Shown here in pieces: positions 63,801-64,000 of a DNA stretch of 64,000 nucleotides. The DNA is from Chloroflexota bacterium (GTDB lineage Bacteria; Chloroflexota; Anaerolineae; Anaerolineales; Villigracilaceae). A program made the translations under genes and the position numbers. The stretch lies in contig JACRBJ010000012.1 of the NCBI GenBank assembly GCA_016234555.1, positions 1-64,000 of the forward strand. The letters run 5' to 3'. The first letter of the stretch is position 1. Each line of letters opens with the position of its first letter. Under the pieces are notes generated by a model, which was not told the DNA's origin, ran no database searches, and saw only the letters and a list, made by a program, of their open reading frames with translations.

Positions 63801-64000
63801 CGGTAGAGTTCGACGCGCACGCCGTTGACGCCGCCCACCACGCTCTCCGTGCCGTCCATCACACCGTTGTTATATCCCGCGCGGAAGGTGGCTTCGCCTG
63901 CGCCGTTGTCGATCCAGACGCGGTTGCCCAAACTCATGGGCGGGATGAAGCCGAAGTCGATGGTCAGGTTGCTGGTGGCATCGGTCTCGCCGAAACGTCC
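54845..64000 (-). CDS. Giant SdrD_B-repeat surface protein with C-terminal sortase domain (5' end outside window)
   Basis: At least 3,051 residues. The frame stays open through the window edge and the repeat pattern (GETDATSNLTIDFGF) continues there, so the Met at 63937 is internal. Fourteen repeats of about 155-197 residues begin 'SLGNRVWxDxG'. They carry SdrD_B features: 'DxNNDGVPDG' calcium-type loops, 'GYYLFDNLxPG', and ends 'NLTVDFGF'. Two DUF11-like domains (about 55.4-56.4 kb), LPTTG at 55349-55363 and a sortase domain follow. The sortase residues are His 55118-55120, Cys 54926-54928 in TLITC, and Arg in YTYR. It is probably exported and wall- or surface-associated. Confidence 0.9.
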   Translation of the reverse strand, partial: GRFGETDATSNLTIDFGFIPPMSLGNRVWIDNGAGEATFRAGYNNGVMDGTESVVGGVNGVRVELYRDTSGDGILQAGEFIRATTTANNGYYLFEYLQPGNNYYIHIPDDNFGDTGVGDLVPGNPLLNYISSFDRVAPADDATDINDNGIDNGNVPLTTGVTSQVIVMAYGSEPTTPPETDISPNVAAYGTGNVGRQGQTDASSNLTVDFGFVQPPRSTGNYLWFDVDNDRVFDVGELPVPNALVRLYRDANNNGVPDDLGVVGNFTDDWLAWDTTDAGGFYLFDNLPPNRYLVGVDYTNFQAGQVLEEYASSTGTTTNPDSRDNGIDRILPGDAIASPHGILSANINLTLGAGIPNNETLFSADTGSALGFNPTVDDGPASIGRYGETNLTSHLRIDFGFYKPMSLGNRVWRDDGTGVGGVLNDGIMNGGELPFANVRVELYRDTNNNGVLNIGAGDTLVNFDNTDLNGYYLFDGLIPGNYFVHLPLVNFTGAGALTGWSNSTPTFADNADVNDNGINNTHPEVNGITSNMITLTVDAAPTGETQLSGQANPANGTEDDFSPTGWDGPASRGRWNESDDNSNLTVDFGFIPPLSLGNRVWIDDGTTATGLLAAQFNNGLQDGTELGRANVALNLYFDANNDGVIDGTVVDGVAETTPYRTTTTDANGYYIFDGLPQGRFYVQVAPANFAATNPLENYVTSTGSFDNETGDLNDNGVDSPTYLADGIRSIDFILGYGGEPSGETVSGNPLHGPNGWGRYGEADASSNLTLDFGFMSPRSLGNRVWLDDGAGGGTANDGLINGTEAGIDGVLVSLYLDSDGNGVPDGPAILTDTTSNGGYYLFSNFPAGRYVVGVNNTNFTTVLANLASSTDVVAPVDANPDNSDHGIDQTVPAATLYGILSPSIDLRNPPSEPVGETDLSGIPADGPNSRGTHNETDAQSDLTVDFGFFYPFSLGNRVFRDNGFGGGTINDGIMNGGELPIANVRVELYRDTNGTAGLQVGTDTLVRFDTTDAGGFYLFDGLSAGEYYVHIPAVNFAAGNPLRGLYNSTPTGTEAAGVAGNPYTPNMDRDDNGVNDSRPDLNGISSGPVVLAVTTEPVGEIELSADTGTAVGNSPTVDDGPNSRGRYGENDNNSNLTIDFGFIPPLSLGNRVWIDNGSTATGLVLSQFDDGLMNGNEAGRNGVVLNLYFDANNDGAYTGGETAPYLTTTTDATGYYLFDNLPPGRFYVQVAPANFAAGNALDGFVTSSGSFDTENADVNDNGVDSATYLADGIRSIDFILSHGAEPLTAPGVPTVETDINNSGTYGPNNVGNFGQTDADSNLTLDFGFISPPHSIGNRLWFDSGVGAGGVINDGILNGTEPPVVGARVSLYSDTNGDGQPDDINVAGNQADNWLAWDTTDAGGYYLFDNLPPGRYLVGVDNTNFQAGQVLEGYASSTGNVDNAANDTDSLDNGVDRIQPGDAAVSPYGILSTSINLAAASPLGEADLSADTGTADGNNPTVDDGPNSRGRNGETDVNSDLTIDFGFHRPMSLGNRVWRDDGTGVGGIRNNGIMDGGETPIPNVRVELYLDDGDNAFDAGDTLVNFDVTDVNGYYLFDHLMAGNYFVHIPAANFATTGALFGLNNSEPTATENAGMALNPYTPDTDRDDNGVNDARPDLNGITSGEVTLTLDTEPTGEAELSGEANPGAPANAGVDPTGWDGSNSRGRFSETDNNSNLTIDFGFLPVYSLGNRVWFDTGGTTGIPTNGILDGDEAGVGAITVNLYLDANNDGVPDGGIIATDVTDANGFYRFDNLIAGTYIVEITPPAGYGSTVDTNQDPDNNVDNDDNGVITLPTGAIRSHPVTLGDAPEPTLETTPVPNPDLADGEAPDAQSNRTVDFGLVNAVAIGNVVWFDTGAAAGHYNNGIFDADETGVDGVTVNLYYDADNNGTFAGGELTPFRTTVTAGGGFYQFDQLVPGRYYVAIPNTEFLGAEQLVGYTSSTDDIPATTDQTLDDDTDENGQDATSAILATNGIRTIDYVLAVGAMPLTDDETSYTGSLLDDSVNFTADFGFTQAVAIGNRVWLDTGAGVGQFNNSRQDALEPGVPNVTVQLFSPGADGAIGGGDDVQIGADVFTDANGDYVFDGLMPGDYYVHIPATEFQAGGDLFGYASTTGQGANETSDQNADENGSDNAPSVNGVSTQVYNLTLNGEPDGVVDDETGYPGVLDDNDVNYTADFGFTQLVAIGNVVWFDTGAGANYNNGVFDLGETGVDGVTVNLYTGAGVFVGTTVTAGGGFYEFDNLNPGTYFVGIPNTEFNGTEQLVGYTSSTDDAPATTDQTLDDDTDENGLDTNTLLTAGIHTIAYILAPGTMPITDDEASYGGNLDSYNVNFTADFGFVNAYSLGNIVWFDADGNGLRNGAETGLVNVTVNLYRDSNNDGNPDGGIIAATTTGTGGYYRFDNLVADTYIVEVEPPAGYASTIDAGDADVDVDDDDDNGVVFFGSNVRSQPVTLEPGSTEPIGDNNPLPNPDAANGEAPDTRSNRTVDFGFIVSTATSEKELTATDQTFTPETPAASRPVAIGEILTYEARFSVPSGATMINLVARDQLDPGLAFVGCDSITVSDPGLTTNLAGGFAAACNPDTNPTVAPQTGGFNDASQMVFSLGNVTNATADTQTLTITYRVIVLDVPGNVDGVSGLNNSVTWTWGGGNVLPTQANPVRIVEPDLSIDKRATPQRAPYGSTIHFTIDIAHTAASSTDAFDVIVTDQIPTGLTIDTATISVTGTASTPGNFAYNFDVATNILTVTWNVFRLGETGRIEFDAVFVGPAPVTNSASVQWSSLPIDPQPSGLPEQLSPYNDFSTERWYDPTDTTGLNPYGEDDSVVIALPVVEEGDSRPDPLILPTTGFAPDVVTELPPMPSDFAYAQTEITIEIPKLKQTLKIAGVPYDKEKREWNLTWLNTEAGWLENTAFPTHSGNSAITAHTTLSNGKPGPFAKLDTLSYGDQIIVHLDGQKYIFEVRDNKRVKPDAVNATLKHEEYPWLTLITCKSYDEKTGKYTYRTVVRAVLVKVVDE
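55349..55363 (-). other. LPTTG sorting-type motif before the fused sortase domain
   Basis: The five codons read Leu-Pro-Thr-Thr-Gly, followed by FAPDVV. The sortase catalytic His lies 81 residues further on. There is no hydrophobic helix plus positive tail after the motif, as a normal sorting signal would have. Confidence 0.7.
56420..64000 (-). repeat. Array of about 14 SdrD_B-type coding repeats
   Basis: Repeat starts (GN-x-VW motif) fall near 63.92, 63.34, 62.77, 62.21, 61.66, 61.13, 60.55, 59.99, 59.40, 58.81, 58.33, 57.82, 57.31 and 56.85 kb. Several pairs are much closer to each other than to their neighbours: the 63.34 and 59.99 units, the 62.77 and 59.40 units, the 62.21 and 60.55 units. 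This points to block duplication. Repeats nearer the C-terminus are more divergent. Confidence 0.8.

Noticed and set aside
56800..64000. Regular repetition as a CRISPR array
   Set aside because: The period is about 465-590 bases, the repeats are in frame, protein-coding and imperfect, and there are no unique spacers of 30-40 bases.

Overview
The window looks like a chromosomal segment of a Chloroflexota bacterium, most likely Anaerolineae. This is inferred from gene content, not from a marker-gene search. The clues are long same-strand runs, a DUF3048 lipoprotein, a menaquinone gene (menC), glycyl-radical and Sec-translation genes, a 15-heme cytochrome, and a giant SdrD-repeat protein ending in its own sortase domain.

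Layout. 0-1.1 kb: a MITE-like element, an attC-like site and a one-gene integron-type cassette (HEAT-repeat protein, frameshifted), then palindromic DNA. 1.4-9.8 kb: phosphodiester glycosidase, tRNA-Val, LysM/M23 peptidase, MFS transporter, frameshifted SRAP (YedK-type) protein, PAS histidine kinase and selB. 9.8-14.6 kb: a coiled-coil protein and three overlapping genes for complex-I-like antiporter-fold membrane proteins that have lost the usual Glu/Lys proton-path residues. 14.6-19.6 kb (+ strand): DUF3048 lipoprotein, zinc-ribbon membrane protein, menC, CapA-like lipoprotein. 19.6-23.8 kb: hypD-type glycyl-radical hydroxyproline dehydratase and its activase, divergent from a GntR/FadR regulator with a perfect palindromic operator between them. 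23.8-31.9 kb: beta-propeller lipoprotein, rhodanese, recJ, a small unknown, tRNA-Pro, psuG and two overlapping SPFH-like membrane proteins.

32.2-48.7 kb is the most unusual stretch: about 16 kb, all on the minus strand. It contains a Y1 (IS200-type) transposase-like protein without its HUH motif, an Mrr-like protein without its nuclease residues, a TPR protein with a P-loop-less ATPase-like domain, a 7TM histidine kinase, two near-paralogous NarL-type regulators flanking a divergent stand-alone MraZ-like protein, a P-loop NTPase translationally coupled to a 913-residue TPR protein that shares the P-loop-less domain, two more large TPR proteins and two small TPR-like proteins. I infer a dedicated signalling or conflict system built from exapted DNA-binding folds. 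Its function is unknown.

49-54.2 kb (+ strand): small unknown, PHP phosphoesterase, cold-shock protein, then a four-gene redox unit (ferredoxin-like protein, FAD oxidoreductase, cytochrome-b-like membrane protein, 15-heme cytochrome c), probably an electron-export or quinone-linked chain. 54.2-64 kb: a TIR-domain protein and the 3' 9.2 kb of a giant surface protein with at least 14 SdrD_B-type repeats, DUF11-like domains, an LPTTG motif and a C-terminal sortase with intact His/Cys/Arg. Its N-terminus lies beyond the window.
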